Positions 15,214 through 23,582 of a stretch of 33,978 nt of DNA are shown here, piece after piece; the stretch's first letter is position 1, and every line of letters begins with the position of its first letter. The notes under the pieces were generated by a model. That model had not been told where the DNA came from. It saw nothing but the letters and a program-made list of their open reading frames with translations, and did no database searches. Source of the stretch: Bacteroidales bacterium (GTDB lineage Bacteria > Bacteroidota > Bacteroidia > Bacteroidales > FEN-979); contig JALNZC010000044.1 of assembly GCA_023229525.1 (NCBI GenBank), forward strand, positions 1 to 33,978. Reading direction: 5' to 3'. Made by a program: the position numbers and the translations under genes.

Positions 15214-15972
15214 TCAGCTTTTTGTATGATTAAATATCGTTTTTCTGTTTTCCAGCCGGTAACTTTTCCCTGTTAGCTTGATCACTTCACAATGGTATAA
15301 AAGTCTATCCAGCAGAGCGGCAGCCAGGGATTCATCATTCAGTAACTGAGCCCACTCTTTGGGATTTTTATTCGTTGTAATGATAAATGAAGACCGCTCG
15401 AACATTTGGTTAATAAGCTGAAAGAGCCCCACGGCGATCTCTTTTTCCAATGGGAACATCATAATGTCATCGATCACCAGTAATTGCGCCTTAAGCAACC
15501 GTTTGTATTCTGCAGCAGCAATGGCCGTGACAGATTTCATCCGTATTACATGAACAATCTGGTCAATGCTGCGGAACAAGGCACGATATCCGTTTTTCAA
15601 GGCATCGTAACAAAGTCCGGCCGCGATATATGTTTTCCCGGTCCCGCTGGGACCCGTGAGCATAAGATTAAAGTGCTGGTCAAGCCATAGAAGCTCTCGC
15701 AGTTGACGAAGTTGCTGGATTGAGATACCGTTAATAAATGAAGGGTTATATTCATCAAGATCATGTTGCAAGGGAAGCTTAGCCGATTTCATACGCTTGA
15801 CCTGCTCACAGGCACTACGGTATTTGGCTTCTTTATCCAGCATACTCAGGGAGTATTCAAGATAACTGATCTTGGTTTTCTGGGCTGTTTCCAACAAGGG
15901 TTCTATGCCGCCGATAAGGCCGTGAAGTTTAAGTTCACGGGCTTGGTCTTTAAACAGTTCAAGTCGTTCCAT
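15214..15972 (-). CDS. istB: IS21-family helper ATPase IstB
   Basis: This 252-residue AAA+ ATPase has Walker A GPSGTGKT at about 106-113, Walker B LLVIDDIM, and a sensor-like FIITTNKNPKEW. IstB assists the IstA transposase in target choice and strand transfer. It starts 3 bases after the IstA stop on the minus strand. Length and motifs match intact family members. Confidence 0.93.
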   Translation of the reverse strand: MERLELFKDQARELKLHGLIGGIEPLLETAQKTKISYLEYSLSMLDKEAKYRSACEQVKRMKSAKLPLQHDLDEYNPSFINGISIQQLRQLRELLWLDQHFNLMLTGPSGTGKTYIAAGLCYDALKNGYRALFRSIDQIVHVIRMKSVTAIAAAEYKRLLKAQLLVIDDIMMFPLEKEIAVGLFQLINQMFERSSFIITTNKNPKEWAQLLNDESLAAALLDRLLYHCEVIKLTGKSYRLENRKTIFNHTKS

Positions 15973-15975
15973 AGC

Positions 15976-17535
15976 CTATTGAATGATGGTTTGATAATCA
16001 TTAATATCACTCAACTGGGGCTCGTATTGCATCATAAAAGAAGCATCGCCTATGGGCATCAGAATGTGGACCTGGGTTAAATCAACTTCTTTTGTAGCCT
16101 TCACTTGTTTGTATGACCGGAGAACATCACAAAATTCTGTTGCTGAGTAAAGACGGTTCTTTAAACAATAATCAAGGGCCTTCAATACCAGGGATGGTTC
16201 ACTATTCTGAGTTTCTTTACGGATCACTACCAGCTGATCACGAACATACCGGGGTTTTTCTTTACGGATATGCTCCAGGAATATAGTAGCCAGGGATTGA
16301 TTGGTAAACAACGAGCTGACCTCTTCAATCAGGTGTTGGACTTTTTGAGAAGTATCCCTTAGGTGCTGGGTATTTCGGATGGTCCGTCCTTTACCATACG
16401 CAATTTGATGCCGGGCAATTAACCGGGAGTTCTGATTGTAGATTTCAAGGGAACCTTCTTTCACTTTGACCTGGACCAACGTCTCAGGATCACGGTAAGT
16501 ACCCAAAGGAACAGTATACTGATTGCTTTTAAAACTGATCACATTATCTTTTCTGACATGGTACGTGTTTTCCGATTCAGTCAATGGGATGAAGCCTGTA
16601 AAAGGCGTCAGAAAGGCTTTTTCGATCAACCATTCCTGGCAAGGAATTCGCCTGATGGAGGAATGCTCTTTGGCATTTCCTGTGCGAACAAGCCACCCGA
16701 GCGACTGTTCATTCAACACCTCGATCGTTGTAAACAACCGGCCACGCAAAAAGTTCTGCTTCACGTATTTGACCACATTCTCGACTTTGCCTTTACTTTC
16801 GGGATCTGCTTTCCGGCAAAAATGAAGCTTGAACCTGCGCTGCTGAACATAAACCCTAAACTCCTCTGTAAGTAGAACATCACCATGGTTTTCATCCTTG
16901 AGCAAGGTACAGTCCTGATCAAACACAACCTCTTCGGTAATTCCTTCGAAGAAGGCAAACCCCTGGTCCATGGATTCAACCACAAAACGGGTAGTAATTG
17001 GGCTAAGGGTAAAACGAACATATTTCTGACGGCTCCTGGCAAGCAGCATGCTCATAAAGAACACTCGCTTGCGGCTTCCATCGTTTACTCCCATGATATA
17101 CTGTCCAAAATCAACCTGGGCTTGCTGACCGTAAGGAAGTTGTTCAACCTGTTGATATTGCCTGAAGCTGCCTTTAAGCTTAGGAATGTTATATCGTTTT
17201 CTGACATAGCTGACAAAGTTGAAGACCGTTTTCGAAGCCACCTTGAAAATATCAGGATATGTCTCTTTCAACCAATCATCGATTTGAGCAGCAGAACAAT
17301 CCGGACAACCCTCCAGTCTCTCTTTAATAAAAAGCTCATATGGTTTAAGTTTCTTTTGCCTGTGTTGTATTCGAAGCAGCATCTGTTGGAAAGTCTCTTC
17401 ACTCATATGAAGGTATTTCCGCACAGTTTTCGGGTCTTTGCCGGTTTCCCTGCTTATTTGGGTCACCTTGTACTTTTTTTCAAAAAGTTCTTTAATTTTG
17501 TAATACATGGTTTGTCTTTTAAACTGTGTCGCCAT
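15976..17535 (-). CDS. istA: IS21-family transposase IstA
   Basis: This 519-residue protein has an N-terminal helix-turn-helix (VTQISRETGKDPKTVRKYL) and an RNase H-like catalytic core. The DDE residues are in QVDFGQY, FDQDCT and PESKGKVENVVKYVKQNFL. A C-terminal beta-barrel (YTVPLGTYRD) completes the usual layout. Frame and length are intact. It is read on the minus strand before istB. Confidence 0.94.
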   Translation of the reverse strand: MATQFKRQTMYYKIKELFEKKYKVTQISRETGKDPKTVRKYLHMSEETFQQMLLRIQHRQKKLKPYELFIKERLEGCPDCSAAQIDDWLKETYPDIFKVASKTVFNFVSYVRKRYNIPKLKGSFRQYQQVEQLPYGQQAQVDFGQYIMGVNDGSRKRVFFMSMLLARSRQKYVRFTLSPITTRFVVESMDQGFAFFEGITEEVVFDQDCTLLKDENHGDVLLTEEFRVYVQQRRFKLHFCRKADPESKGKVENVVKYVKQNFLRGRLFTTIEVLNEQSLGWLVRTGNAKEHSSIRRIPCQEWLIEKAFLTPFTGFIPLTESENTYHVRKDNVISFKSNQYTVPLGTYRDPETLVQVKVKEGSLEIYNQNSRLIARHQIAYGKGRTIRNTQHLRDTSQKVQHLIEEVSSLFTNQSLATIFLEHIRKEKPRYVRDQLVVIRKETQNSEPSLVLKALDYCLKNRLYSATEFCDVLRSYKQVKATKEVDLTQVHILMPIGDASFMMQYEPQLSDINDYQTIIQ

Positions 17536-17800
17536 AAGCCTTTTACTTTTACGGTTAGCACCTTAAAGTTAAAAAGGCTTTGACGTTTTATGCGACAAAC
17601 CAGGGAATCTTATTTACGAAAAAACAGGGATTGTTATTTACCGTTTACACACCGGAAGTGATCAAAGAAGAAGAAACCGATAAACTGTTTGCCAAGATCG
17701 GACAGCTTGAAGTTGAAAATGACTTTTTAAAAAAAAGCTTACGCAAAGCCGGACTCTGAATGAAAGACAACAACTGCTTGATAAACAATACCCTTTGAGC

Positions 17801-18583
17801 ATGCGAAGACAATGTGAACTTTTGTCGATTAACCGTAGCAGCCTGTATTATAAGCCTCTTGGTGAAACAGCTTATAACCTGCAGCTGATGCGTTTGATGG
17901 ATGAACATTACCTTAAGCATCCCTCTGCAGGAGTCATTACAATGCAGGATCATCTGCGTAATCTTAATCATTGGGTCAACATTAAACGCATTCGCCGGTT
18001 ACTTCGGCTGATGGGCCTTATGGCCATTTATCCCAAACGCAATCTCAGCAGACTTGGTTTTAAACAATTTGTTCATCCTTATTTGCTGAAGAACTTAATC
18101 ATAGATCGCCCCAACCAGGTTTGGGCCATTGATATTACCTACATCCCGATGAAAGGTGGATTTATGTACCTGACCGTGATTCTGGACGTTTACAGCCGGT
18201 TTGTTGTTGGCTGGGGTATATCCAACACCCTTGAGGCAAATGCAACGCTGGAGGTTCTTAAAGCAGCGATTCGTCAGTATGGAAAACCTGAGATAATCAA
18301 TTCCGACCAGGGCTGCCAATTCACTTGTAAAGACTGGGTCGATTTTCTTAATGGACAATCGATCAAGATCAGTATGGACGGCAAAGGCAGGGCTATTGAT
18401 AACATCTACATCGAACGGTTCTTCCGGACTCTTAAACGTGAACATGTTTACCTTAATCCTGCTAAAGACGGTTTGGAACTTTACACCGGCCTTGAAGAAT
18501 ACTTTCATTATTACAATAATCAAAGAACGCATCAGGGTATCAATAGACGGGTCCCTGTAACCCTATATCAAATTGCAGCTTAA
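17801..18583 (+). CDS. IS3-family transposase OrfB
   Basis: This is the DDE integrase-type catalytic protein of the IS3 element: MRRQCELLSINRSSLYY at the start of the HTH_21-like region, then the rve core with Asp in WAIDITYIP, Asp in IINSDQGCQFT, and Glu in NIYIERFFRTLKREH. The frame is open further upstream to the A8 slip site of OrfA in the -1 frame, so the natural product is probably an OrfAB fusion. Catalytic residues are intact, but the OrfA part is broken by IS21. Confidence 0.92.
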   Translation: MRRQCELLSINRSSLYYKPLGETAYNLQLMRLMDEHYLKHPSAGVITMQDHLRNLNHWVNIKRIRRLLRLMGLMAIYPKRNLSRLGFKQFVHPYLLKNLIIDRPNQVWAIDITYIPMKGGFMYLTVILDVYSRFVVGWGISNTLEANATLEVLKAAIRQYGKPEIINSDQGCQFTCKDWVDFLNGQSIKISMDGKGRAIDNIYIERFFRTLKREHVYLNPAKDGLELYTGLEEYFHYYNNQRTHQGINRRVPVTLYQIAA

Positions 18584-18645
18584 ACAATCAAAATATCACT
18601 TAAGAACCGAACAGCCGTGGTCTTACAACACGGGAGTACATCACC

Positions 18646-18778
18646 TGGCGGTAACAAAGGCTATATGCAATAAGGGTTTCAGTGGTAATTCAAGCATTCT
18701 GCCCCGCATAAAGTTTCGTGTAGGCGGTCAGGTAAGTAGCCCGCAATCCCTTACTGCATATAGCCTCAACCGTTAGCG
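18646..18778 (+). other. attC site closing the giant cassette
   Basis: R'' is TGGCGGTAAC at 18646-18655 and R' is GTTAGCG at 18772-18778. The inner arms AGGCTATATGCA and TGCATATAGCCT pair perfectly and are extended by AATAAGGG and CCCTTACT. R'' complements the start of the cassette at 4109-4118, 14.5 kb away. Confidence 0.92.
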
Positions 18779-18827
18779 CAAATTGTATTGAACGGAACGG
18801 TAATTTATAATATAGTACATCATCAAC

Positions 18828-19349
18828 ATGAAAACATCTCACTTATTGATTTTGTTAATTATCGCCACAGTAACTTATAGTTGTACAAAGGAAGGTGCTG
18901 ATATACGATTATCCGAATTTGAGACTCCTGTAATTAATGGATACTACCTTAGAAATGATGTAGGTCAAACTATGGGGGTTATGGGATTTCCAAATGTTAA
19001 GTTGGGAAATGAATCAAATGATTTCAATTCAACGTATTTCTTTGCATGTTTTCCAAATCCCTGTAGAGAATCTTGTGCAGTTTATATCAAAGCTCCAACG
19101 AAACAACAGTCAAGAAAATTATGGATAACTCAGGCAAATATTGGTAATCAGGTATCCAATTCAGCGACAAATATTATAAATATGACCAACATAGTCATCG
19201 GTGCTTCACCTGTAATTCAAATTGAATTTACTTCAGACCATTTAACGATTGATTTGTCATCTCTTAAAGAGGGATACTATCGTATATATCTAAAGGTGGA
19301 TGAATTTTTATTATATGACAATCTTGTAATTTATAAACCTGGTAAATAG
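18828..19349 (+). CDS. Cassette-borne lipoprotein of unknown function
   Basis: This 173-residue protein has a lipoprotein signal peptide ending at Cys19 (TVTYSC). The mature part is beta-rich, has one Cys pair region (FACFPNPCRESCAVY) and ends with strands LKEGYYRIYLKVDEFLLYDNLVIY, reminiscent of small extracellular sandwich domains. No family is recognised. It shares a cassette with the barrel gene 8 bases downstream, so the two may work together at the outer membrane. Confidence 0.75.
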   Translation: MKTSHLLILLIIATVTYSCTKEGADIRLSEFETPVINGYYLRNDVGQTMGVMGFPNVKLGNESNDFNSTYFFACFPNPCRESCAVYIKAPTKQQSRKLWITQANIGNQVSNSATNIINMTNIVIGASPVIQIEFTSDHLTIDLSSLKEGYYRIYLKVDEFLLYDNLVIYKPGK

Positions 19350-19357
19350 AAAAAACG

Positions 19358-19864
19358 ATGAAAAAGAAAATTATTTTCACAGTATTTACATTTTTACTTT
19401 TAACCGACTTTTTATTCGCACAACATAAAGGAAAAATTGGATTAAGCGGGTCTATCCAAAGCGATCAATTTGGTATATTAATACCAATATGGTTAGGAGA
19501 AAAAGTTGTGTTAGCACCAGCATTTGATTTCAAATTTGCTGAAAAAGTTGGAACAGACTTTTCTATTGGTTTAGTGCCCAGATTTTATTTTAAAAATGAA
19601 AAATTGTGTCCATATTTTGGTCTTAAGGTTGGTACGGCTATCAATATTCCTTCAACTGACAATAAAGTTGAAAGTGAGACAACTTATGACATAATCGGAG
19701 GGCTTGCTGTCGGAGCTGAATATTTTATTGTTGATTATTTTAGTTTAGGAGTTGAAGCACAAGGAAATTTTACTAAATCCAGCAAAGAGTCAAATAGATT
19801 TGGAAATCCTGGCGGATTGAACTTCAATACAGCGACTATGATAAGTGCGACAATTTACTTTTAA
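19358..19864 (+). CDS. Small outer-membrane beta-barrel protein, cassette-borne
   Basis: This 168-residue protein has a signal peptide ending near LFAQ (residue 22). Alternating strands include GKIGLSGSIQSDQFGILIP, VGTDFSIGLVPRFYF, CPYFGLKVGTAI and YFSLGVEAQGNF. The chain ends on phenylalanine (SATIYF), the usual recognition end of an outer-membrane barrel. It is in the size range of eight-stranded OmpA/OmpW-like barrels. The function is not known. The stop is followed within 10 bases by the remains of the cassette's attC site. Confidence 0.75.
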   Translation: MKKKIIFTVFTFLLLTDFLFAQHKGKIGLSGSIQSDQFGILIPIWLGEKVVLAPAFDFKFAEKVGTDFSIGLVPRFYFKNEKLCPYFGLKVGTAINIPSTDNKVESETTYDIIGGLAVGAEYFIVDYFSLGVEAQGNFTKSSKESNRFGNPGGLNFNTATMISATIYF

Positions 19865-19884
19865 GGAATAACAACTTGTGCTAA
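19865..19884 (+). other. Interrupted attC R'' box of the last cassette
   Basis: TTGTGCTAA at 19876-19884 pairs (8 of 10) with this cassette's start GTTAGCGCAA at 18772-18781, so it is the R'' box. It is cut off by the group II intron remnant at or just after TTGTGCT (19882). No matching right half follows immediately. Confidence 0.6.
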
Positions 19885-20690
19885 TCGTGTAGGCTGCCCC
19901 GCCGGCATCGCCGGCAGGGAAAACCTCACACACCACTGATCATACGGGCCACGTAATCAGCGGTTCATTAAACTGTGGGGAGACTTTAAGATAGTAGTCA
20001 AGCATTGATTGATACCCCCGTTTTGTCATGCGTATCATGGTGATCGTTGTTTTCAGAATCGGGCTTTGTGCTGTTGCCCATCCTCCCATCCGCGTTCTGC
20101 TCCATGAATAGGCATAATCGAATTTTACGCCCAAACGAATCAGGTTTTTCCTTCTCCGTTCCGGTTTCTTCCAATCATACCAGATACAATATCTCAGCCG
20201 GTTACGAATCCAGCCGTCAAGGTCTTTGAGTTTGCCGTAAATACTTGCCATTCGGAAGTAATTCACCCAGCCTCGTTGGACCTCTTTCAGCTTTTTCGTT
20301 CGTTCGTCAAAAGATTTTGGAGCTGTTTTACGGGTGATGGATTTCAGCTTTAGCTTTAGCCGCTTCCAGCTCTTATCCGATGCCACCAATTGATATTGTC
20401 CACTGATCCCTTTGACATAAGTGGATACAAACTTGAATCCCAGTATCTCAAAGTTCACCGGTTTTCGGATGCCGCTCTTTTCCCTGTTAATCGGAAGTTT
20501 CAACTTGTTCTTGAGGAACAGGTAGATTTCGTTTCCGGCCTTGCGGGCTGATGGACGACTTTTTGTGTAAATGCTAAAGTCATCGCAATAGCGAACATAC
20601 TTCAAACCCCGTTTTTCCAGTTCTTTGTTGCTATATCGTATAGGCAATAGACGGGCTGAGCGGTTTCATATCAACAGAAATGCTGATTCA
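19883..20690 (-). mobile_element. Group II intron remnant, probably IIC-attC type
   Basis: This is the 3' part of a group II intron on the minus strand, opposite to the cassette genes as is known for IIC-attC introns. After the reverse transcriptase stop the minus strand has a DIV/DV-like hairpin around the gene end, then a strong GC hairpin at 19896-19918 (CCCTGCCGGC / GCCGGCGGGG) of domain VI type, and ends ...CACGAT at about 19884. The exon beyond reads TAGCACAAG, the bottom strand of an attC R'' box. IIC-attC introns are known to insert at TTGTT/AGRY, which fits. The 5' part, including domains I-III and the N-terminal RT, is missing. Confidence 0.65.
19940..20647 (-). pseudogene. Group II intron reverse transcriptase/maturase, 5'-truncated
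   Basis: The open part (about 235 codons) has the catalytic box YVRYCDDFSIY (a YADD-type box with Cys), the thumb/maturase region with RGWVNYFRMA, and the group II intron maturase-specific end RYCIWYDWKKPERRRKNLIRLGV then MGGWATAQSP. Just upstream another frame reads KPLSPSIAYT, matching the GxPLSPLLSNI motif of these RTs but about 8 bases too close. A deletion has therefore broken the frame. Beyond that, the fingers domain is absent. The protein cannot be functional. Confidence 0.85.
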
Positions 20691-20860
20691 ACTTCTGTAC
20701 TTCGATTGAACTTCGGTACTGAAAATTCTGACCATCGCCAATACACGACCCGTTGGGTGCAAATAAATATTTGAGATGAGACGTTCACTAAATCTCATTC
20801 TGACCGGATTTAATTACTGTCAATAAAGATTGCTGACCAATACCTTACCGCAAGGAAGCT
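20691..20860. other. Intergenic stretch at the end of the cassette array
   Basis: No gene is supported here. A GTTGGGT at 20752-20758 fits the GTTRRRY form of an attC R' box and might be the right end of the attC site invaded by the intron. The arms between 20670 and 20740 pair only poorly, so this is weak. Confidence 0.3.
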
Positions 20861-22285
20861 TCAATAACCTTTGGCCGTGGGATTGTACGAACCGTTGGCA
20901 TCGCCGTAACACAAACCGTTGAAATTCTGGACAACATTGCCTCCGTTGATCACTATCGGTGTATTATTGAACAACCAGTCGCCAACTATAAATGAATTCG
21001 TCACAAAGGCAATCCTCTTCTTGATCAGCAATACATCGGCGGCAGTAAGACCACCCGAACCATTTACATCGCCTGAAGCAAGAAAGATACCTTCCAAAAA
21101 AGCAATATTGGCTATATGTTTTTTGAATAAAAGTACATCCAGGGCAGTAACCCCGCCCCAGGGTTTGGAAGTGGAAGGCTCAAGCGTATAATTTCCGTTC
21201 GTAAGGTTCGGAAAGGAATAATTTCCCGATACATTGGTGGTCGTAGTTGCTATGACAGTTCCGCCGGCATTTTTTAGATTTATGGTTATTCCTTCCAGTG
21301 GAGATTGGGAAACATTGGGATAAGTAATGGTACCGCTGAGGTTGAATGCTGGACTCCCGCCACTTGGCGCTTTTTGAATTTTACCCTGGTTAATATACAC
21401 ACTCACAGCCCAGTACACATTTGTATTATCAACCGCCACTCCAATAGTGTTGGCTTCGTTAGAGACGATTGTCGATGTGCCTCCACCTACAGGAACTTTC
21501 ATCACTCTCCCGGGATTATTAAATTCAATCCAAAATACACTTGTACCGTCAACAGCTAAATTCGAAGGACTGTTAGAACCTGTGGCCAATGTTGTGACGG
21601 TCCCGCCTGATTTGGGCATTTTTTTTACTGTACCGCTTCCGTATTCAATCCAATAAATATCAGAACCATAAAGTGCATATGCTTCAGGTGTACCGGTGCC
21701 GATTGTTGTGACAGCGCCTCCATTTACCGGAACTGTTTTTATATGGTTAAGGTCATCATAGAAATATACAAATGTTTCATCCACGGCAATGGCAGTTTTA
21801 AGGTTTAAAATACCAGTGCTTACCAATGAGGTTACGGTACCTCCATTCTTGGAAACTTTTTTTATCTCTCCGCCACCTCCCGCTTTACCATCTCCCCAAT
21901 AAATGTTGTTAGCATCCAAAGCCATATGGTTCTGCGCATTACGGAGTCCGGTTACAAGCGTCGTAACGTCTCCACCATTAACCGGAACTTTTTTTAACGA
22001 CCCATTGCTTCCGTTGTTTCGTTCAATCCAATAAACGGATGATGCATCAACGGCAATTGCGCGTGGTTCGGGTAATCCTGAGGCCAATGTGGTAACATCA
22101 CCTCCGTTTACGGAAACCTTTTTAACCGCTCCGGTTGACATATTTCCTTCTACCCAATAAACAAAACTGCCATCTGTACATACGCTCCAGGGGCTGTCAA
22201 GATTAGAAGCCAATGTTGTAACCTGTGCGTTTGTTTGAAATACCATCATTCCAAACAAGAATAATAAAATGGAAAGTGTTTTCAT
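20861..22285 (-). CDS. Secreted beta-propeller-like protein with CarboxypepD-like and dockerin domains
   Basis: The 474-residue protein starts at MKTLSILLFLFG with a signal peptide ending near TNAQ. Residues about 22-320 contain six or more repeats of the form V.VNGGDVTTLASGL...AIAVD...VYWIE, a YWTD/NHL-like propeller. Next is a carboxypeptidase-regulatory-like sandwich (FNLSGTITYPN, GNYSFPNLTNGNYTLEPS). A dockerin-like pair follows (GVTALDVLLFKKHI and DVNGSGGLTAADVLLIKKRI) with calcium-type Asp/Asn loops. No T9SS tail is visible. An in-frame ATG 24 bases upstream is less likely because it precedes the signal peptide. It probably acts outside the cell in binding or assembly; the ligand is unknown. 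Confidence 0.78.
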   Translation of the reverse strand: MKTLSILLFLFGMMVFQTNAQVTTLASNLDSPWSVCTDGSFVYWVEGNMSTGAVKKVSVNGGDVTTLASGLPEPRAIAVDASSVYWIERNNGSNGSLKKVPVNGGDVTTLVTGLRNAQNHMALDANNIYWGDGKAGGGGEIKKVSKNGGTVTSLVSTGILNLKTAIAVDETFVYFYDDLNHIKTVPVNGGAVTTIGTGTPEAYALYGSDIYWIEYGSGTVKKMPKSGGTVTTLATGSNSPSNLAVDGTSVFWIEFNNPGRVMKVPVGGGTSTIVSNEANTIGVAVDNTNVYWAVSVYINQGKIQKAPSGGSPAFNLSGTITYPNVSQSPLEGITINLKNAGGTVIATTTTNVSGNYSFPNLTNGNYTLEPSTSKPWGGVTALDVLLFKKHIANIAFLEGIFLASGDVNGSGGLTAADVLLIKKRIAFVTNSFIVGDWLFNNTPIVINGGNVVQNFNGLCYGDANGSYNPTAKGY

Positions 22286-22454
22286 TTTTGTCCGATTTAA
22301 ATTACACAATAAAAGTGCAATACTTTGTTCTCAAAACCAAATCCAAAATATGCGAAAAAGTTATATATACTATTGTTGCTCACTTTACTATGGTTGTTTG
22401 GGACTTTTCTTTATACATGAGCGTGTTGAACCAGCTAGATATTTAGTGAAGATA

Positions 22455-23579
22455 TCACGTTTCCGGCAGGGTAAATGTGAACCGGCTACCCTTTCCCTGT
22501 TCACTTTCGACGTGTATGGTCCCACCCATCCTGTCAAGGAATTCCTTACATAAGATAAGCCCCAATCCCGAGCCGGTCTCGTTCTGCGTGCCCTTGCGGG
22601 AACAAATGTTTCCATCAATTCTGAATAAACGACTTTTATCTGATACCGAGATACCAATACCTGTATCAATCACTGAAACCGCAATGGCTCCCGTAATTTT
22701 TTCTACGAGAATGGTCACTGTTCCCGGATTCCTGGTGAATTTTATTGCATTAGTCAGCAAATTCCTCAGGATATGGCAAAACATAGACTCATCTGTTTTG
22801 ACTTTTATTTTGGTCGAAGCGTTGTAGTCTATCCTGATATTCTTGGCTTTGGCTTGGGCGCGGATGGAATCAATACACCTGAGGATAATGGATTCAAGAT
22901 ACAGATCACCGGGTTTAAATGCAATACTGCCGGTTTGCGACCTTGACCAGATCAAAAGATTTTCCAACAGCTTATTGCCACTTTCAGTGGCGGATATGAT
23001 CATTTCAATTTGTTTATTGAGTTCATCTGCAGACCAGGATGACAGGTTCTCTAAAAGAGGTCTGGTGATCATGAGGATCCCCTCAAAGGGATTTCTCAGG
23101 TCATGGGCGATGATAGAAAAAAATTTATCCTTTGTTGCATTCAACTTTTCCAGTTCCAGGGCATAATTTCTCACCTCCAGGGTTCTCTGCTTGAGTTGCA
23201 GATGGGTATTTACCCGGGCAAGCAATTCGTTCGCATTAAAAGGCTTGGTAACATAATCCACTCCTCCGGTATCAAAGGCAGTGATGATATTCTCGGTTTC
23301 GTGAGAGGCCGACAAAAAAATCACCGGTATTTCCTTATACCGGTCATCCCTTTTCATGATCCTGCATACCTCATATCCGTCAAGTACGGGCATCCTGATA
23401 TCGAGTAACAAAAGATCATAATCGGGCGAATCCTGAAGCATATCCAATGCCTGCTTACCGTCCATGGCGAATCCTACCTCGTATTTAGCCTCCCGCAAAA
23501 TGGTGCCGATAACCTGAATGTTTTTTGGATTATCATCGACTACCAATATTTTAAAAGACTTTTCAGGTTTTTTATCCAA
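22455..23579 (-). CDS. Response regulator-histidine kinase (REC-HisKA-HATPase)
   Basis: This is a 374-residue cytoplasmic protein. The receiver domain spans about 10-128 (ILVVDDNPKN, phospho-acceptor Asp in LLLLDIRMP, KPFNANEL). A short coil and HisKA follow, with His in FSIIAHDLRNP at about 160. The HATPase domain has NLLTNAIKF, DTGIGIS and GSGLGL. The receiver-first order means it is itself driven by another kinase, presumably the large hybrid kinase whose gene ends 3 bases upstream on the same strand. No DNA-binding domain is present, so a further regulator elsewhere is expected. Confidence 0.92.
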   Translation of the reverse strand: MDKKPEKSFKILVVDDNPKNIQVIGTILREAKYEVGFAMDGKQALDMLQDSPDYDLLLLDIRMPVLDGYEVCRIMKRDDRYKEIPVIFLSASHETENIITAFDTGGVDYVTKPFNANELLARVNTHLQLKQRTLEVRNYALELEKLNATKDKFFSIIAHDLRNPFEGILMITRPLLENLSSWSADELNKQIEMIISATESGNKLLENLLIWSRSQTGSIAFKPGDLYLESIILRCIDSIRAQAKAKNIRIDYNASTKIKVKTDESMFCHILRNLLTNAIKFTRNPGTVTILVEKITGAIAVSVIDTGIGISVSDKSRLFRIDGNICSRKGTQNETGSGLGLILCKEFLDRMGGTIHVESEQGKGSRFTFTLPET

Positions 23580-23582
23580 TTT

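Larger units (their letters stand above)
15081..17649 (-). mobile_element. IS21-family insertion sequence
   Basis: This 2,569-base element is flanked by the direct repeat CACCG (15076-15080 and 17650-17654). The ends begin TGTAAGCAGTAATTAACAAT and, on the other strand, TGTAAACGGTAAATAACAAT (17 of 20 identical). A second internal repeat (ATTCCCTAATTTG and ATTCCCTGGTTTG) lies further in, as in the multiple terminal repeats of IS21. It carries istA and istB on the minus strand with intact frames, so it is probably active. Confidence 0.93.
14898..17759 (+). pseudogene. IS3-family OrfA, split by IS21 insertion
   Basis: Residues 1-61 are encoded at 14898-15080: a helix-turn-helix domain starting KRTKRKFSAAFKAKVALEAI, with LAKRFELHPNMIAKWKQEF. 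The frame resumes at 17655 with EVIKEEETDKLFAK and ends at TGA 17757-17759. Removing the IS21 element and one 5-base copy of the target restores an unbroken frame (KPAP then EVIK). An A8 run preceded by T5 at 17724-17736 near the end is the probable -1 frameshift site that would make the OrfAB transposase. The insertion is recent enough that no other damage is visible. Confidence 0.9.
14851..18625 (+). mobile_element. IS3-family insertion sequence interrupted by IS21
   Basis: It has OrfA and OrfB of the IS3 family in the usual overlapping order, with candidate terminal inverted repeats TTAGACCAC at the left (about 14852) and GTGGTCTTA at the right (about 18617). The ends are approximate because no target duplication is clear. 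It lies 3' of repeat C and just before the attC at 18646. The nested IS21 at 15081-17649 makes it non-autonomous. Confidence 0.8.
4110..18772 (+). mobile_element. Giant integron-type cassette with two gene blocks and nested ISs
   Basis: No attC-like site of the local type occurs between 4115 and 18646. The first bases after the junction, GTTACCGCCA at 4109-4118, are the exact reverse complement of the R'' box TGGCGGTAAC at 18646-18655 (13 of 14 if extended). By the rule obeyed by every other cassette here, 4110-18772 is one cassette of 14,663 bases. It is about 10.9 kb without the IS3/IS21 insertions. It contains the deazaguanine/TIR block, the ABC/radical SAM block and three hairpin repeats. 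The alternative is a small original cassette that later received the blocks by another route. The stretch 4116-4281 carries no supported gene. Confidence 0.65.
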
